Of a DNA stretch of 64,000 bases, positions 1-7,880 are shown piece by piece (positions within the stretch are counted from its first letter, which is position 1; the number at the start of each line of letters is the position of its first letter). The translations under genes and the position numbers were made by a program. The notes beneath the pieces are model-generated. The model was not told the DNA's origin. It saw nothing but the letters and a program-made list of their open reading frames with translations, and did no database searches. The DNA is from Streptomyces hygroscopicus subsp. hygroscopicus (GTDB taxonomy: Bacteria > Actinomycetota > Actinomycetes > Streptomycetales > Streptomycetaceae). The stretch covers positions 1 through 64,000 of the forward strand of contig NZ_BBOX01000138.1 in NCBI RefSeq assembly GCF_001553455.1, given 5' to 3'.

Positions 1-88
1 GGCCCGGCCCGCCGCCGGAACCGGCCCGGCCCGCCGCCGGAACCGGCCCGGCCCTCAGCCGGAACCGGCCCGGCCCTCAGCTCCGCTG
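1..88. repeat. 22-bp tandem repeat overlapping a gene end
   Basis: Four consecutive units begin at 1, 23, 45 and 67. Units 1 and 2 carry GCCGCC where units 3 and 4 carry CTCAGC. The last unit contains the stop codon of the next gene (TCA at 77-79 on the plus strand), and unit 3 holds a second copy of it at 55-57. The array may extend left of the window. Confidence 0.9.
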
Positions 89-745
89 TCCGGCGACCGC
101 CCGGACCGCCTCCACCACCGGCGTCCCGCCGTTGACCAGGTCCAGCGTGCGGTGCGCCGTGCGGGGCTCGTCCAGAAGGGCGGCCAGGACCGCCGCCACA
201 TCGTCGCGGGTGACCTCGCTCCGGCCCGTGTGCTCGGCCAGCTCCACCCGGCCCGTCCCCGGGTCGTCGGTCAGCCGCCCCGGGCGCAGCACGGTCCAGT
301 CGAGGCCGTCCCGGGCGCGGACGTCGTTCTCGGCCGCGGTCTTGGCGCGCAGGTAGGCGGCGAAGACCGGGTCGGTGCCGGGCGGCGGCTCCTGGGAGGT
401 GCCCATCGAGGAGACGAGCAGGAACCGCCGGACCCCCGCCTGTTCCGCCGCGTCCGCGAAGAGCACCGCGGCCCGGTGGTCCACGGTCTCCTTACGGGCG
501 GCACCGCTGCCGGGGCCCGCCCCGGCGGCGAAGACCGCCGCGTCCGCGCCTTCCAGATGCTTGACCAGGTCCTCCGCCGCGGCCGTCTCGAGGTCGCAGA
601 CGACCGGTTCGGTGCCCGACGCCAGCAGGTCGCCCGCCTGTTCCGGCTTGCGGATGACGCCCGCCACTTCGTCTCCGCGTGCGGTGAGCAGCCGCTCCAG
701 CCGCAACGCGATCTGTCCATGTCCACCAGCGATCACAATGCGCAT
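77..745 (-). CDS. NAD(P)H-binding atypical SDR (NmrA/YwnB-like)
   Basis: A 222-aa protein that opens with a Rossmann dinucleotide-binding loop, MRIVIAGGHGQIA, a variant of GxxGxxG. It continues with VCDLE, an FAAGAG segment at the end of the fourth strand, LLVSSMGT and YLRAKTAAEN (the Tyr-x3-Lys pair), then VLRPGRLTDDPGTG. This order is typical of atypical short-chain dehydrogenases that bind NAD(P)H as sugar-epimerase or flavin-reductase-like enzymes or as redox sensors. The substrate cannot be told from sequence. It is followed on the same strand by a 22-bp tandem array that includes its stop codon. The upstream amidohydrolase gene is 24 bp away in the same direction, so the two may be co-transcribed. 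Confidence 0.85.
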   Translation of the reverse strand: MRIVIAGGHGQIALRLERLLTARGDEVAGVIRKPEQAGDLLASGTEPVVCDLETAAAEDLVKHLEGADAAVFAAGAGPGSGAARKETVDHRAAVLFADAAEQAGVRRFLLVSSMGTSQEPPPGTDPVFAAYLRAKTAAENDVRARDGLDWTVLRPGRLTDDPGTGRVELAEHTGRSEVTRDDVAAVLAALLDEPRTAHRTLDLVNGGTPVVEAVRAVAGQRS

Positions 746-769
746 GATCCCGACCGTACGCCGTGCGGC

Positions 770-2047
770 CTACTGTTGCTCGCCGCCGCTCGGCGGCCGC
801 GCCTGCCGGGGCAGGTCGAGCGCCACCGCGGCCGCCGAGTCGCAGTACTCCCGTACCGCGCTGGTACGGGCCACCACCCGGCCCCGGTGCACCACGACTC
901 TGCTGTACGCGAGCGAGAGCGCCCCCGCGAGACCGTCCCCGCGCACCGCGAGCAGCTCGGCGGGGAATCCGGCCTCCACCCGCACCTCGGCCAGCCCCAT
1001 CGCGGCCCGCGCCCGCCCGCACACCGCCTCGTACGCCTCCTCCGGCCGCAGCCCACCCCGGGACGCCAGCAGGAAGGCGGCCTCCAGCGGGTCGCCCCGG
1101 CCGACCGGATTGACCGCGTCCCGCAGCGCCCCGCTGCCCGCGGCCACCCGGACGCCCGCCGCGCGCAGCAGCCGCACCGGCGCGCAGGCGCAGGCGCGCG
1201 CTCCGCGGACGCCCTGGTGCTCCACCGCGGCGCAGTCGCCCTGGGGGAGGCAGACGACGGTCACCCCGGCCGCCGCCAGCCGCTCGGCGATCCGCCCCGC
1301 CATGGTCCCGGGCAGCCGGGACAGCCCTCCGCAGGGGCCGATGGTGACGCCCGGACGCAGTCCGCCGGCCATCGCCGCGAACCGGGCGAGCCGGGCCGGG
1401 TCATCGCCGTCCGTGTGCAGATCGACGGCGCAGCCGTGGCGGGCGGCGAGGTCGAGGACGGCCTCGGCGTGGCCGGTCGGGTCCGGGTCGAGGTCGGGGC
1501 AGCCGCCGAGGACCGCCGCGCCCATCCCCACCGCGTCGCGCAGCATCGCCAGCCCGTCGGCCCCCGCGGTGCCGGTGAGCACCCGGGGCACCGCCACCGC
1601 GCTCACCTCCATGAGCCCGCGCAGGGTCCGGCCGGCCTCCAGGACCGCCTCCAGGGAGCGCAGTCCGTGCACCCCGCCGACGCGGACGTGGGTGCGCAGC
1701 GCCGTGGCCCCGTGGCCGAGCTGGAGCAGGGCGGCCTCGACGGTGCGGCGCTGGACGTCCCCGGGGGCGCAGGGGACCGGGCCCGCCACGTCGGCCGTAA
1801 GGGCGGTGTCGCAGTGGGCGTGGGGTTCGGCGGGGGCGGGGAGCAGCAGATAGCCGTCGAGGTCCAGCCGGGGGCCGGGGACCAGGCTGCCCGCCGTGCC
1901 CACAGCCTCGATCCGGCCGCCGCTGAGCCGGACGTCCACGGTGCGCCCGTCGGCGAGCCGGGCGCCGCCGAGCACCAGCGCGGCGGGCTCGGGGGGCGCG
2001 TCGCCGTTCCTGGGCGGCTGGTGCGGCTGCTGCTGGCTCTCGGGCAT
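770..2047 (-). CDS. cytosine deaminase-like amidohydrolase, probably diverged
   Basis: A 425-aa protein with the amidohydrolase layout: an N-terminal beta-sandwich part (VLGGARLADGRTVDV, GRIEAVG), the first metal motif EPHAHCDT (His76 and His78), a TIM-barrel body, and a C-terminal RGRVVARTS strand. The best family match I can recall is CodA-type cytosine deaminase. Several catalytic positions look replaced: the DVHCDE segment is DLHTDG (His211 kept, Glu lost), the His of the next strand is Pro238, and the metal Asp of the GHDD segment is Gly306. It may be a pseudoenzyme or have a different chemistry. The start at 2047 was chosen because AGGAG lies 7 nt upstream; a 37-residue Arg/Pro-rich extension is open but has no support. 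Confidence 0.8.
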   Translation of the reverse strand: MPESQQQPHQPPRNGDAPPEPAALVLGGARLADGRTVDVRLSGGRIEAVGTAGSLVPGPRLDLDGYLLLPAPAEPHAHCDTALTADVAGPVPCAPGDVQRRTVEAALLQLGHGATALRTHVRVGGVHGLRSLEAVLEAGRTLRGLMEVSAVAVPRVLTGTAGADGLAMLRDAVGMGAAVLGGCPDLDPDPTGHAEAVLDLAARHGCAVDLHTDGDDPARLARFAAMAGGLRPGVTIGPCGGLSRLPGTMAGRIAERLAAAGVTVVCLPQGDCAAVEHQGVRGARACACAPVRLLRAAGVRVAAGSGALRDAVNPVGRGDPLEAAFLLASRGGLRPEEAYEAVCGRARAAMGLAEVRVEAGFPAELLAVRGDGLAGALSLAYSRVVVHRGRVVARTSAVREYCDSAAAVALDLPRQARPPSGGEQQ

Positions 2048-2331
2048 CGCACTCCTGGGATTCGCAGGGCGTACGCGGGGCGCACAGGGGCGCGCGACGG
2101 GTGCGTGACGAGGGCGCCGGCGGTGACGCCGGGGCGCCACGGGTGACGCGCCGAGCATGCGACGGGTGGCGTGCGGGGCACGTGCCGGACGCGTGCGCAG
2201 CCAAGATCACGCGGGTGCGATCCGAAGCCTAGGACGCGGTGCGGGCGGCTTCGCGGAGGACTTCACGGAGGAGCCGAATAGTCGTACCGGTGTGGTGCAT
2301 GAGTCCAGGGTGACGGCGAGCCACTACGGAT

Positions 2332-2360
2332 TTCACCTTCGGCGGCCGAGCGTGTAATGT
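2332..2360 (+). promoter_or_regulatory. candidate housekeeping promoter for tRNA-Thr
   Basis: TTCACC at 2332-2337 and TAATGT at 2355-2360 are separated by 17 bp and lie 12 bp before the tRNA. This fits a HrdB-type promoter. The rest of the 324-bp gap back to the divergent amidohydrolase gene shows no gene. Confidence 0.5.
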
Positions 2361-2371
2361 CTTCATCGCTC

Positions 2372-2444
2372 GCCCCAATAGCTCAGTCGGCAGAGCGTCT
2401 CCATGGTAAGGAGAAGGTCTACGGTTCGATTCCGTATTGGGGCT
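2372..2444 (+). tRNA. tRNA-Thr (anticodon GGT)
   Basis: A 73-nt cloverleaf: acceptor GCCCCAA pairs with TTGGGGC, discriminator T. The anticodon stem TCTCC/GGAGA encloses loop ATGGTAA, giving anticodon GGU for ACC/ACU codons. The T loop is TTCGATT. CCA is not encoded. Confidence 0.95.
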
Positions 2445-2504
2445 CTGATGTGTGAGGTTTCCCGTTCGGCTACGCTGGTCGAGCGGGGAGTCGAATCGCA
2501 TCGC

Positions 2505-2577
2505 AGCGGTGTAGCTCAGTCGGTAGAGCAAGCGGCTCATAATCGCTGTGTCACCGGTTCAAGTCCGGTCACCGCTA
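2505..2577 (+). tRNA. tRNA-Met, elongator (anticodon CAT)
   Basis: A 73-nt cloverleaf: acceptor AGCGGTG pairs with CACCGCT, discriminator A. The anticodon stem AGCGG/TCGCT encloses loop CTCATAA (CAU). The acceptor starts with a paired A-U and there is no run of three G-C pairs in the anticodon stem, so this is the elongator rather than the initiator. It lies 60 nt after tRNA-Thr, likely in one transcript. Confidence 0.94.
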
Positions 2578-2582
2578 CTGAC

Positions 2583-2628
2583 AGTAGCCGATTGTGGGGT
2601 CGGTCCTTCGATCGGCTACTCTTTCTGC
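2583..2628 (+). terminator. hairpin after tRNA-Met, terminator or rpmG attenuator
   Basis: AGTAGCCGAT (2583-2592) pairs with ATCGGCTACT (2611-2620), followed by the pyrimidine-rich CTTTCTGCGTT. It can end the tRNA transcript or attenuate read-through into rpmG. Confidence 0.55.
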
Positions 2629-2664
2629 GTTAATCCCCTAGTCCGTTCGTCAAGGAGCACTCAC

Positions 2665-2829
2665 GTGGCTGCCACCGACGTCCGCCCGAAGATCACGCTG
2701 GCCTGCGTGGAGTGCAAGGAGCGGAACTACATCACCAAGAAGAACCGGCGCAACGACCCGGATCGTCTTGAGATCAAGAAGCACTGCCCGCGTTGCAACG
2801 CGCACACCGCGCACCGTGAGACGCGATAG
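2665..2829 (+). CDS. rpmG: 50S ribosomal protein L33, zinc-binding form
   Basis: A 54-aa component of the large ribosomal subunit near the E site. It keeps two Cys pairs, CVEC (residues 14-17) and CPRC (41-44), so this is the zinc-containing C+ paralogue. The GTG at 2665 has AAGGAG 7 nt upstream, and the length is normal. A strong hairpin terminator follows directly. Confidence 0.96.
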   Translation: MAATDVRPKITLACVECKERNYITKKNRRNDPDRLEIKKHCPRCNAHTAHRETR

Positions 2830-2845
2830 CAATAAGCTCTCGTTC

Positions 2846-2880
2846 GAGGCCGCCCCCACTCGCGGGGGCGGCCTCGTTTC
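2846..2880 (+). terminator. intrinsic terminator after rpmG
   Basis: GAGGCCGCCCCC and GGGGGCGGCCTC flank a short loop, followed by GTTTCGTT. This is a typical rho-independent structure, 17 nt after the rpmG stop. Confidence 0.85.
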
Positions 2881-2912
2881 GTTGGTCATCCAATCGCAGG
2901 AGGTGTGCGCCG

Positions 2913-3383
2913 ATGGCGCTCGACCAGTCCTTCGTGGGACGGAGCTACCCGCCCACCGCCCCGTACGAGGTCGGCCGGGAGAAGATCCGGGAATTCGCCG
3001 AGTCCCTCGGCGACACCAATCCGGTCTACACCGACCCCGAGGCGGCCCGCGCCCTCGGCTACCCCGATGTGATCGCCCCGCCGACGTTCGTTTTCACCAT
3101 CACCTTCAAGGCGGCCGGGAAACAGGTCATCGAGGACCCGCAGCTGGGACTGGACTACAGCCGGGTGGTCCACGGTGACCAGCGGTTCGAGTACACCCGC
3201 CCGGTCCGCGCGGGGGACCGGCTGACGGTCACCTCGGCCATCGACTCGATCAAGTCGCTGGCCGGCAACGACATCCTGTCCGTCCGCGGTGAGGTCCACG
3301 ACGAAGCAGGTGATCATGTGGCGACGTCGTTCACGACGCTGGTGGCCCGCGCCGCCGACGCAGAGGTGGAGGAGAGCAGATGA
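2913..3383 (+). CDS. MaoC-like dehydratase subunit, HadA/FAS1-like N-terminal type
   Basis: A 156-aa hotdog-fold protein of the family that pairs a non-catalytic subunit with a catalytic MaoC subunit in (3R)-hydroxyacyl dehydration (mycobacterial HadAB is the model). Visible features are FVGRSYPPTAPYEVGREKIREFAESLGDTNPVYTD, the central helix segment ALGYPDVIAPPTF, and a late beta strand ending in FTTLVAR. It has Tyr where the catalytic hydratase motif has His (NPVYTD versus NPIHWN next door), which suits a structural subunit. AGGAGG stands ahead of the ATG. It overlaps the next gene by 4 nt (ATGA), so the two are translationally coupled. Confidence 0.88.
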   Translation: MALDQSFVGRSYPPTAPYEVGREKIREFAESLGDTNPVYTDPEAARALGYPDVIAPPTFVFTITFKAAGKQVIEDPQLGLDYSRVVHGDQRFEYTRPVRAGDRLTVTSAIDSIKSLAGNDILSVRGEVHDEAGDHVATSFTTLVARAADAEVEESR

Positions 3384-3814
3384 CGGCCAGGATCTCGTAT
3401 GACGCCGTGGAGGTCGGCACCGAGGTGCCGGTGCGCGAGTTCCGGGTGAACCGCGCCGACCTCGTGCGGTACGCGGGCGCGTCGGGCGACTTCAACCCGA
3501 TCCACTGGAACGAGACGTTCGCCAAGGAGGTCGGCCTCCCCGACGTCATCGCGCACGGCGCCTACACCATGGCCGAGGCGGCCCGGGTGGTGAGCGACTG
3601 GGCCGGCGACCCCGGCGCCCTCGTCGAGTACGGCGTCCGCTTCACCAGGCCGGTCGTCGTCCCCAACGACGACAAGGGCGCGGTCATCGAGATCGGTGCC
3701 AAGGTCGCCGCCAAGCTGGACGACGAGGCCCGTACGGTGCGCCTCGACATCACGGCGACGAGCGCCGGCCAGAAGGTGCTGGGCCGGGCCCGCGCCGTGG
3801 TGCGGCTCGCCTGA
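3380..3814 (+). CDS. MaoC-like dehydratase, HadB-like catalytic subunit
   Basis: A 144-aa hotdog protein carrying the hydratase 2 motif SGDFNPIHWNETFAKEVG, with the Asp and His of the catalytic dyad, followed by LPDVIAHGAYTMA. It is expected to act with the product of the overlapping upstream gene as a heterodimer on a 3-hydroxyacyl thioester, in fatty-acid or polyketide-like metabolism; the exact substrate is unknown. The pair sits between rpmG and murB, where Streptomyces genomes usually carry it. Length and start are unambiguous because of the ATGA overlap. Confidence 0.9.
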   Translation: MTARISYDAVEVGTEVPVREFRVNRADLVRYAGASGDFNPIHWNETFAKEVGLPDVIAHGAYTMAEAARVVSDWAGDPGALVEYGVRFTRPVVVPNDDKGAVIEIGAKVAAKLDDEARTVRLDITATSAGQKVLGRARAVVRLA

Positions 3815-3981
3815 GCCCTGGAGCGCGCGGGAGCGGCCCACGGGCGGATGGCGGCACGCGGGAGCGTGTGAGGCCCGTCCGGGCCCCCTCACGGGCCTCA
3901 CAGCCGCCCGGCCCCGGCCTTCCCGTACGGGAGGCGGCCACCCCCGTAGGCCCCAGGAGGCGCCCCCGTACTCTTGAGCGC

Positions 3982-5037
3982 GTGCAGGAACTCCACGACG
4001 CCCCCCTCGCGCCCCTCACCACCTTCCGCCTCGGCGGACCGGCCAACCGGCTGATCACGGCCACCACCGATGACGAGGTGATCGCCGCGGTCCGGGAGGC
4101 CGACGCGGCCGGGACCCCGCTGCTGGTGATCGGCGGCGGCAGCAATCTGGTCATCGCCGACAAGGGCTTCGACGGCACCGCCCTGCACATCGCGACCAGC
4201 GGCTTCACCCTCGACGGCACCCGCCTGGAGCTCGCCGCGGGCGAGAACTGGTCGGACGCCGTGGCCCGTACGGTCCGGGCGGGGCTCGCGGGCATCGAAT
4301 GCCTCGCCGGAATCCCCGGTTCCGCCGGGGCGACGCCGATTCAGAACGTCGGCGCCTACGGCCAGGAGGTCGCCGCCACGATCACCGAGGTGATCGCCTA
4401 CGACCGCCGCGCCGACGAGGTCGTCACCCTCCCGAACGCCGAATGCGCCTTCTCGTACCGCCACAGCCGCTTCAAGGCCGAGCCCGACCGCCATGTGGTG
4501 CTCCGGGTCCGCTTCGGGCTGGAGGACGCCGGCGGGCTGTCCGCCCCCGTCCGGTATGCCGAGACCGCGCGGGTGCTCGGCGTCGAGGTGGGGGACCGGG
4601 TGGACGCCGCCGTCGCCCGCGAGACCGTCCTGGGGCTGCGCGCGGGCAAGGGCATGGTGCTCGACCCGGAGGACCACGACACCTGGTCCGCGGGGTCGTT
4701 CTTCACCAACCCGGTGCTCACCGAGGACGCCTACGCCGCCTTCCTCGCCCGCGTCGCCGAACGCCTCGGCCCGGAGGCCGCGCCGCCCGCCTTCCCGGCG
4801 GGCGAGGGGCTGATCAAGACCTCCGCGGCCTGGCTGATCGACAAGGCGGGCTTCGGCAAGGGCTACGGCACCGGCCCCGCCCGCATCTCCACCAAGCACA
4901 CGCTCGCCCTCACCAACCGGGGCGAGGCCACGACCGAGGACCTGCTGGCCCTGGCCCGCGAGGTGGTGGCCGGGGTCCGGGACGCCTTCGGGGTGACCCT
5001 GGTCAACGAGCCGGTGACGGTCGGCGTGAGCCTGTGA
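3982..5037 (+). CDS. murB: UDP-N-acetylmuramate dehydrogenase MurB
   Basis: A 351-aa FAD enzyme that reduces UDP-GlcNAc-enolpyruvate to UDP-MurNAc in peptidoglycan precursor synthesis. FAD-binding PCMH domain: TTFRLGGPANRL, VIGGGSNLVIAD, IPGSAGATPIQNVGAYGQEV. C-terminal catalytic domain: SYRHSRFK, SAGSFFTNP with the proton-donating Ser, KTSAAWLIDKAGFGKG, and a final NEPVTVG segment. The GTG at 3982 fits known family N-termini; an upstream extension to 3868 is open but lacks motif support. The stop codon lies in a 14-bp tandem duplication (5027-5040 and 5041-5054). The gene converges on add across a shared hairpin. Confidence 0.95.
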   Translation: MQELHDAPLAPLTTFRLGGPANRLITATTDDEVIAAVREADAAGTPLLVIGGGSNLVIADKGFDGTALHIATSGFTLDGTRLELAAGENWSDAVARTVRAGLAGIECLAGIPGSAGATPIQNVGAYGQEVAATITEVIAYDRRADEVVTLPNAECAFSYRHSRFKAEPDRHVVLRVRFGLEDAGGLSAPVRYAETARVLGVEVGDRVDAAVARETVLGLRAGKGMVLDPEDHDTWSAGSFFTNPVLTEDAYAAFLARVAERLGPEAAPPAFPAGEGLIKTSAAWLIDKAGFGKGYGTGPARISTKHTLALTNRGEATTEDLLALAREVVAGVRDAFGVTLVNEPVTVGVSL

Positions 5038-5054
5038 ACCTGAGCCTGTGAACC
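5027..5054. repeat. 14-bp tandem duplication containing the murB stop
   Basis: TGAGCCTGTGAACC occurs twice without a gap. The first copy contains the murB stop codon (5035-5037). The offset of 14 is not a multiple of three, so the second TGA is not an in-frame reserve stop. Confidence 0.95.
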
Positions 5055-5086
5055 CCCACCTCCGGAAATCCGTAGGTGGGGGTTCA
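5049..5086. terminator. bidirectional terminator between murB and add
   Basis: TGAACCCCCACCT (5049-5061) pairs with AGGTGGGGGTTCA (5074-5086) in a 13-bp perfect stem. It lies between the convergent genes and can serve both strands. Confidence 0.8.
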
Positions 5087-5119
5087 GCCACCTCCGGAGA
5101 TCCGTAGGTGGGGGTTCAG
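5056..5119. repeat. 32-bp tandem duplication containing the add stop
   Basis: Two adjacent copies (5056-5087 and 5088-5119) differ at one base. The second includes the add stop codon (5116-5118, minus strand) and the first a copy of it (5084-5086). The duplication repeats the right arm of the terminator hairpin. Confidence 0.93.
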
Positions 5120-6129
5120 CCCGCCAGCCAGTCGTCGATCTCCGTCAGCAGCCGCCGCCGGACCTCCTCCGGGGCGGCCGAACCGCGCACCGACTGCCGC
5201 GCCAGCTCCGCCAGCTCGGCGTCGGTGAAGCCGTGGTGCTTGCGCGCCAGCTCGTACTGCGCCGCCAGCCGTGAGCCGAAGAGCAGCGGGTCGTCCGCGC
5301 CGAGCGCCATCGGCACCCCCGCGTCGTACAGCGTCCGCAGCGGGACGTCCTCCGGCTTCTCGTAGACCCCGAGCGCCACGTTGGACGACGGGCACACCTC
5401 GCAGGTCACCTGGCGCTCGGCGAGCCGGGCGAGCAGCCGCGGGTCCTCCGCCGCGCGCACCCCGTGGCCGACCCGGACCGCGCCGAGGTCGTCCAGGCAG
5501 TCCCGCACGCTGCTGGGGCCCGACAGCTCACCGCCGTGCGGCGCCGCCAGCAGCCCGCCGTCCCGGGCGATGGCGAAGGCCCGGTCGAAGTCGCGGGCGA
5601 AACCGCGCCGCTCGTCGTTGGAGAGGCCGAAGCCGACGACCCCGCGGTCCGCGTAGCGCACCGCGAGCCGGGCGAGGGTGCGCGCCTCCAGCGGATGCTT
5701 CATGCGGTTCGCGGCGACCAGCACCCGGATGCCGAGACCGGTGTCCGCGGAGGCGCTCTCGACCGCGTCCAGGATGATCTCCATCGCCGGGATCAGCCCG
5801 CCCAGGCGCGGGGCGTACGAGGTGGGGTCGACCTGGATCTCCAGCCACTGGGCCCCGTCCCGCACGTCCTCCTGGGCCGCTTCGCGCACCAGCCGCCGGA
5901 TGTCGTCGGCCTCGCGCAGGCAGGACCGGGCGATGTCGTACAGCCGCTGGAAGCGGAACCATCCGCGCTCATCGGTGGCGCGCAGCTTCGGCGGCTCGCC
6001 GCCGCTCAGCGCCTCGGGCAGGTGGACGCCGTACTTGTCGGCGAGTTCGAGGAGGGTTCCGGGGCGCATGGAGCCGGTGAAATGGAGGTGCAGATGCGCT
6101 TTGGGGAGCAGGTGTACATCGCGTGCCAT
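5116..6129 (-). CDS. add: adenosine deaminase
   Basis: A 337-aa zinc enzyme that converts adenosine to inosine in purine salvage. All metal and active-site motifs are present: KAHLHLHFTGS (first metal pair), APHGGE (His plus catalytic Glu), VGHGVRAAED (catalytic His region), and LGADDP (metal Asp). CEVCPSSN lies between them. The ATG at 6129 (MARDVHLLPKAH) matches the family N-terminus; no clear Shine-Dalgarno precedes it. It lies downstream of aspC on the same strand, but a long hairpin at 6195-6241 separates them. Confidence 0.94.
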   Translation of the reverse strand: MARDVHLLPKAHLHLHFTGSMRPGTLLELADKYGVHLPEALSGGEPPKLRATDERGWFRFQRLYDIARSCLREADDIRRLVREAAQEDVRDGAQWLEIQVDPTSYAPRLGGLIPAMEIILDAVESASADTGLGIRVLVAANRMKHPLEARTLARLAVRYADRGVVGFGLSNDERRGFARDFDRAFAIARDGGLLAAPHGGELSGPSSVRDCLDDLGAVRVGHGVRAAEDPRLLARLAERQVTCEVCPSSNVALGVYEKPEDVPLRTLYDAGVPMALGADDPLLFGSRLAAQYELARKHHGFTDAELAELARQSVRGSAAPEEVRRRLLTEIDDWLAG

Positions 6130-6194
6130 CTGCAGATACTGCCGTACGACCGGATACGCCGGTACCCGCTTTCCCCGAACGGGGGGTGTGCTGA

Positions 6195-6241
6195 GGCGGA
6201 ACGGGCCGGATCCGCCTCCGCGGATTCCGGCCCGTTCCGCC
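6195..6241 (-). terminator. long hairpin between aspC and add
   Basis: GGCGGAACGGGCCGGATCCGC (6195-6215) pairs with the segment at 6220-6241 with one bulged base and a 4-nt loop. There is no U-tract. It probably ends or processes the aspC transcript. Confidence 0.7.
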
Positions 6242-6280
6242 GCGCGCCCGGGCGGACGCGACGGACGCGATCGACGCGGC

Positions 6281-7519
6281 TCAGGCGCGCGCCTCGCCCA
6301 GCAGCTTCTGCACCCGGGAGACGCCCTCGACGAGGTCCTCGTCGCCCAGCGCGTAGGACAGCCGCAGATAGCCCGGGGTGCCGAACGCCTCACCCGGCAC
6401 CACCGCGACCTCGGCCTCCTCCAGGATCAGCTCCGCCAGCTCGACGGTGGTCCCGGGCCGCTTGCCGCGGATCTCCCTGCCGAGCAGCCCCTTGACCGAG
6501 GGGTAGGCGTAGAACGCGCCCTCCGGCTCCGGGCACTCCACGCCGTCGATCTCGTTCAGCATCCGCACGATGGTGCGGCGGCGGCGGTCGAACGCCTCGC
6601 GCATCGCGGCCACGGCGTCCAGGTCGCCCGAGACGGCGGCCAGCGCGGCGACCTGAGCGACATTGCTCACATTGGAGGTGGCGTGCGACTGGAGGTTGGT
6701 CGCGGCCTTGACGACGTCCTTGGGGCCGATGATCCAGCCGACCCGCCAGCCGGTCATCGCGTAGGTCTTGGCGACACCGTTGACCACGATGCACTTGTCG
6801 CGCAGCTCGGGCACCACGACCGGCAGCGAGTGGAACTCCGCCTCTCCGTAGACCAGGTGCTCGTAGATCTCGTCGGTCAGCACCCACAGCCCGTGCCCGG
6901 CGGCCCAGCGGCCGATCTCCTCGATCTGCTCACGGCTGTAGACGGCGCCGGTGGGGTTGGAGGGGGAGACGAAGAGCAGCACCTTGGTGTGCTCGGTGCG
7001 GGCCGCCTCCAGCTGCTCGACGGAGACGCGGTAGCCGGTCGTCTCGTCGGCGACGACCTCCACCGGGACACCGCCGGCCAGCCGGATCGACTCCGGGTAG
7101 GTGGTCCAGTAGGGCGCGGGGACGATGACCTCGTCGCCCGGGTCGAGGATCGCGGCGAACGCCTCGTAGATGGCCTGCTTGCCACCGTTGGTCACCAGGA
7201 CCTGGGCCGCCTCGACCTCGTACCCGCTGTCCCGCAGCGTCTTCGCGGCGATCGCCGCCTTGAGCTCGGGCAGCCCGCCGGCCGGGGTGTAGCGGTGGTA
7301 CTTCGGATCGCGGCAGGCCGCCGCCGCGGCGTCGACGATGTAGTCGGGCGTGGGGAAGTCGGGCTCGCCCGCGCCGAAACCGATCACCGGACGGCCCGCG
7401 GCCTTGAGGGCCTTGGCCTTGGCGTCGACGGCGAGGGTCGCGGACTCGGAGATCGAGCCGATCCGGGCCGATACCCGCCGTTCGGTCGGGGACTGTACTG
7501 GGGGAGTAGCAGCGGTCAT
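6281..7519 (-). CDS. aspC: aspartate aminotransferase (class I PLP enzyme)
   Basis: A 412-aa fold-type I aminotransferase that interconverts aspartate and 2-oxoglutarate with oxaloacetate and glutamate. Visible motifs: [15 protein letters not shown] (substrate and PLP contacts), [32 protein letters not shown] (Asn that contacts PLP), [12 protein letters not shown] (Asp and Tyr at the pyridine ring), and [16 protein letters not shown] with the Schiff-base Lys. Near the end LRLSYAL carries the carboxylate-binding Arg. The start at 7519 ([11 protein letters not shown]) gives the usual length. No Shine-Dalgarno is visible, so it may be leaderless. It diverges from the tRNA-Trp/secE transcript. 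Confidence 0.93.
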   Translation of the reverse strand: MTAATPPVQSPTERRVSARIGSISESATLAVDAKAKALKAAGRPVIGFGAGEPDFPTPDYIVDAAAAACRDPKYHRYTPAGGLPELKAAIAAKTLRDSGYEVEAAQVLVTNGGKQAIYEAFAAILDPGDEVIVPAPYWTTYPESIRLAGGVPVEVVADETTGYRVSVEQLEAARTEHTKVLLFVSPSNPTGAVYSREQIEEIGRWAAGHGLWVLTDEIYEHLVYGEAEFHSLPVVVPELRDKCIVVNGVAKTYAMTGWRVGWIIGPKDVVKAATNLQSHATSNVSNVAQVAALAAVSGDLDAVAAMREAFDRRRRTIVRMLNEIDGVECPEPEGAFYAYPSVKGLLGREIRGKRPGTTVELAELILEEAEVAVVPGEAFGTPGYLRLSYALGDEDLVEGVSRVQKLLGEARA

Positions 7520-7586
7520 GCATGCATCGTCGCAGACGGGAGAAATGGGCGGCACACGGGTTTGCGGAGACTTCGCGCGCTTCTCG

Positions 7587-7616
7587 TTCGACGCCCGGCC
7601 GTCAAGCACGTACACT
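7587..7616 (+). promoter_or_regulatory. candidate promoter for tRNA-Trp/secE
   Basis: TTCGAC at 7587-7592 and TACACT at 7611-7616 have an 18-bp spacer and lie about 85 bp before the tRNA. It is the best HrdB-like pair in this gap, but it is not close to the tRNA 5-prime end. Confidence 0.35.
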
Positions 7617-7700
7617 CATCCGTCGTTGGCCGATCAACAGCCGCATCCGACCGCACACTCCGTGCAGCCGGGTGTATGCGGTAGGTTGGGAGTGCCGCAA

Positions 7701-7773
7701 AGGGTCGTAGCTCAATTGGTAGAGCACTGGTCTCCAAAACCAGCGGTTGGGGGTTCAAGTCCCTCCGGCCCTG
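7701..7773 (+). tRNA. tRNA-Trp (anticodon CCA)
   Basis: A 73-nt cloverleaf: acceptor AGGGTCG pairs with CGGCCCT, discriminator G. Anticodon stem CTGGT/ACCAG, loop CTCCAAA, anticodon CCA. T loop TTCAAGT. Its position just before secE is the standard actinobacterial arrangement. Confidence 0.96.
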
Positions 7774-7880
7774 CTACACGCACGTTGATCAGGGTGCGTG
7801 CATGCGTACGCAAGGACAAGCACCGCTGTGCGGCCGGGCCGGACGCGGCACGGCCACGACCCGGATTCAGGTGAGGACGA

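Noticed and set aside
2048-2158. N-terminal 37-residue extension of the amidohydrolase
   Set aside because: Arg/Pro-rich, without ribosome site; the internal ATG at 2047 has a good AGGAG.
2372-2577. tRNA genes as integration sites of a mobile element
   Set aside because: No integrase gene and no direct repeat of a tRNA 3-prime end were found in the neighbouring sequence.
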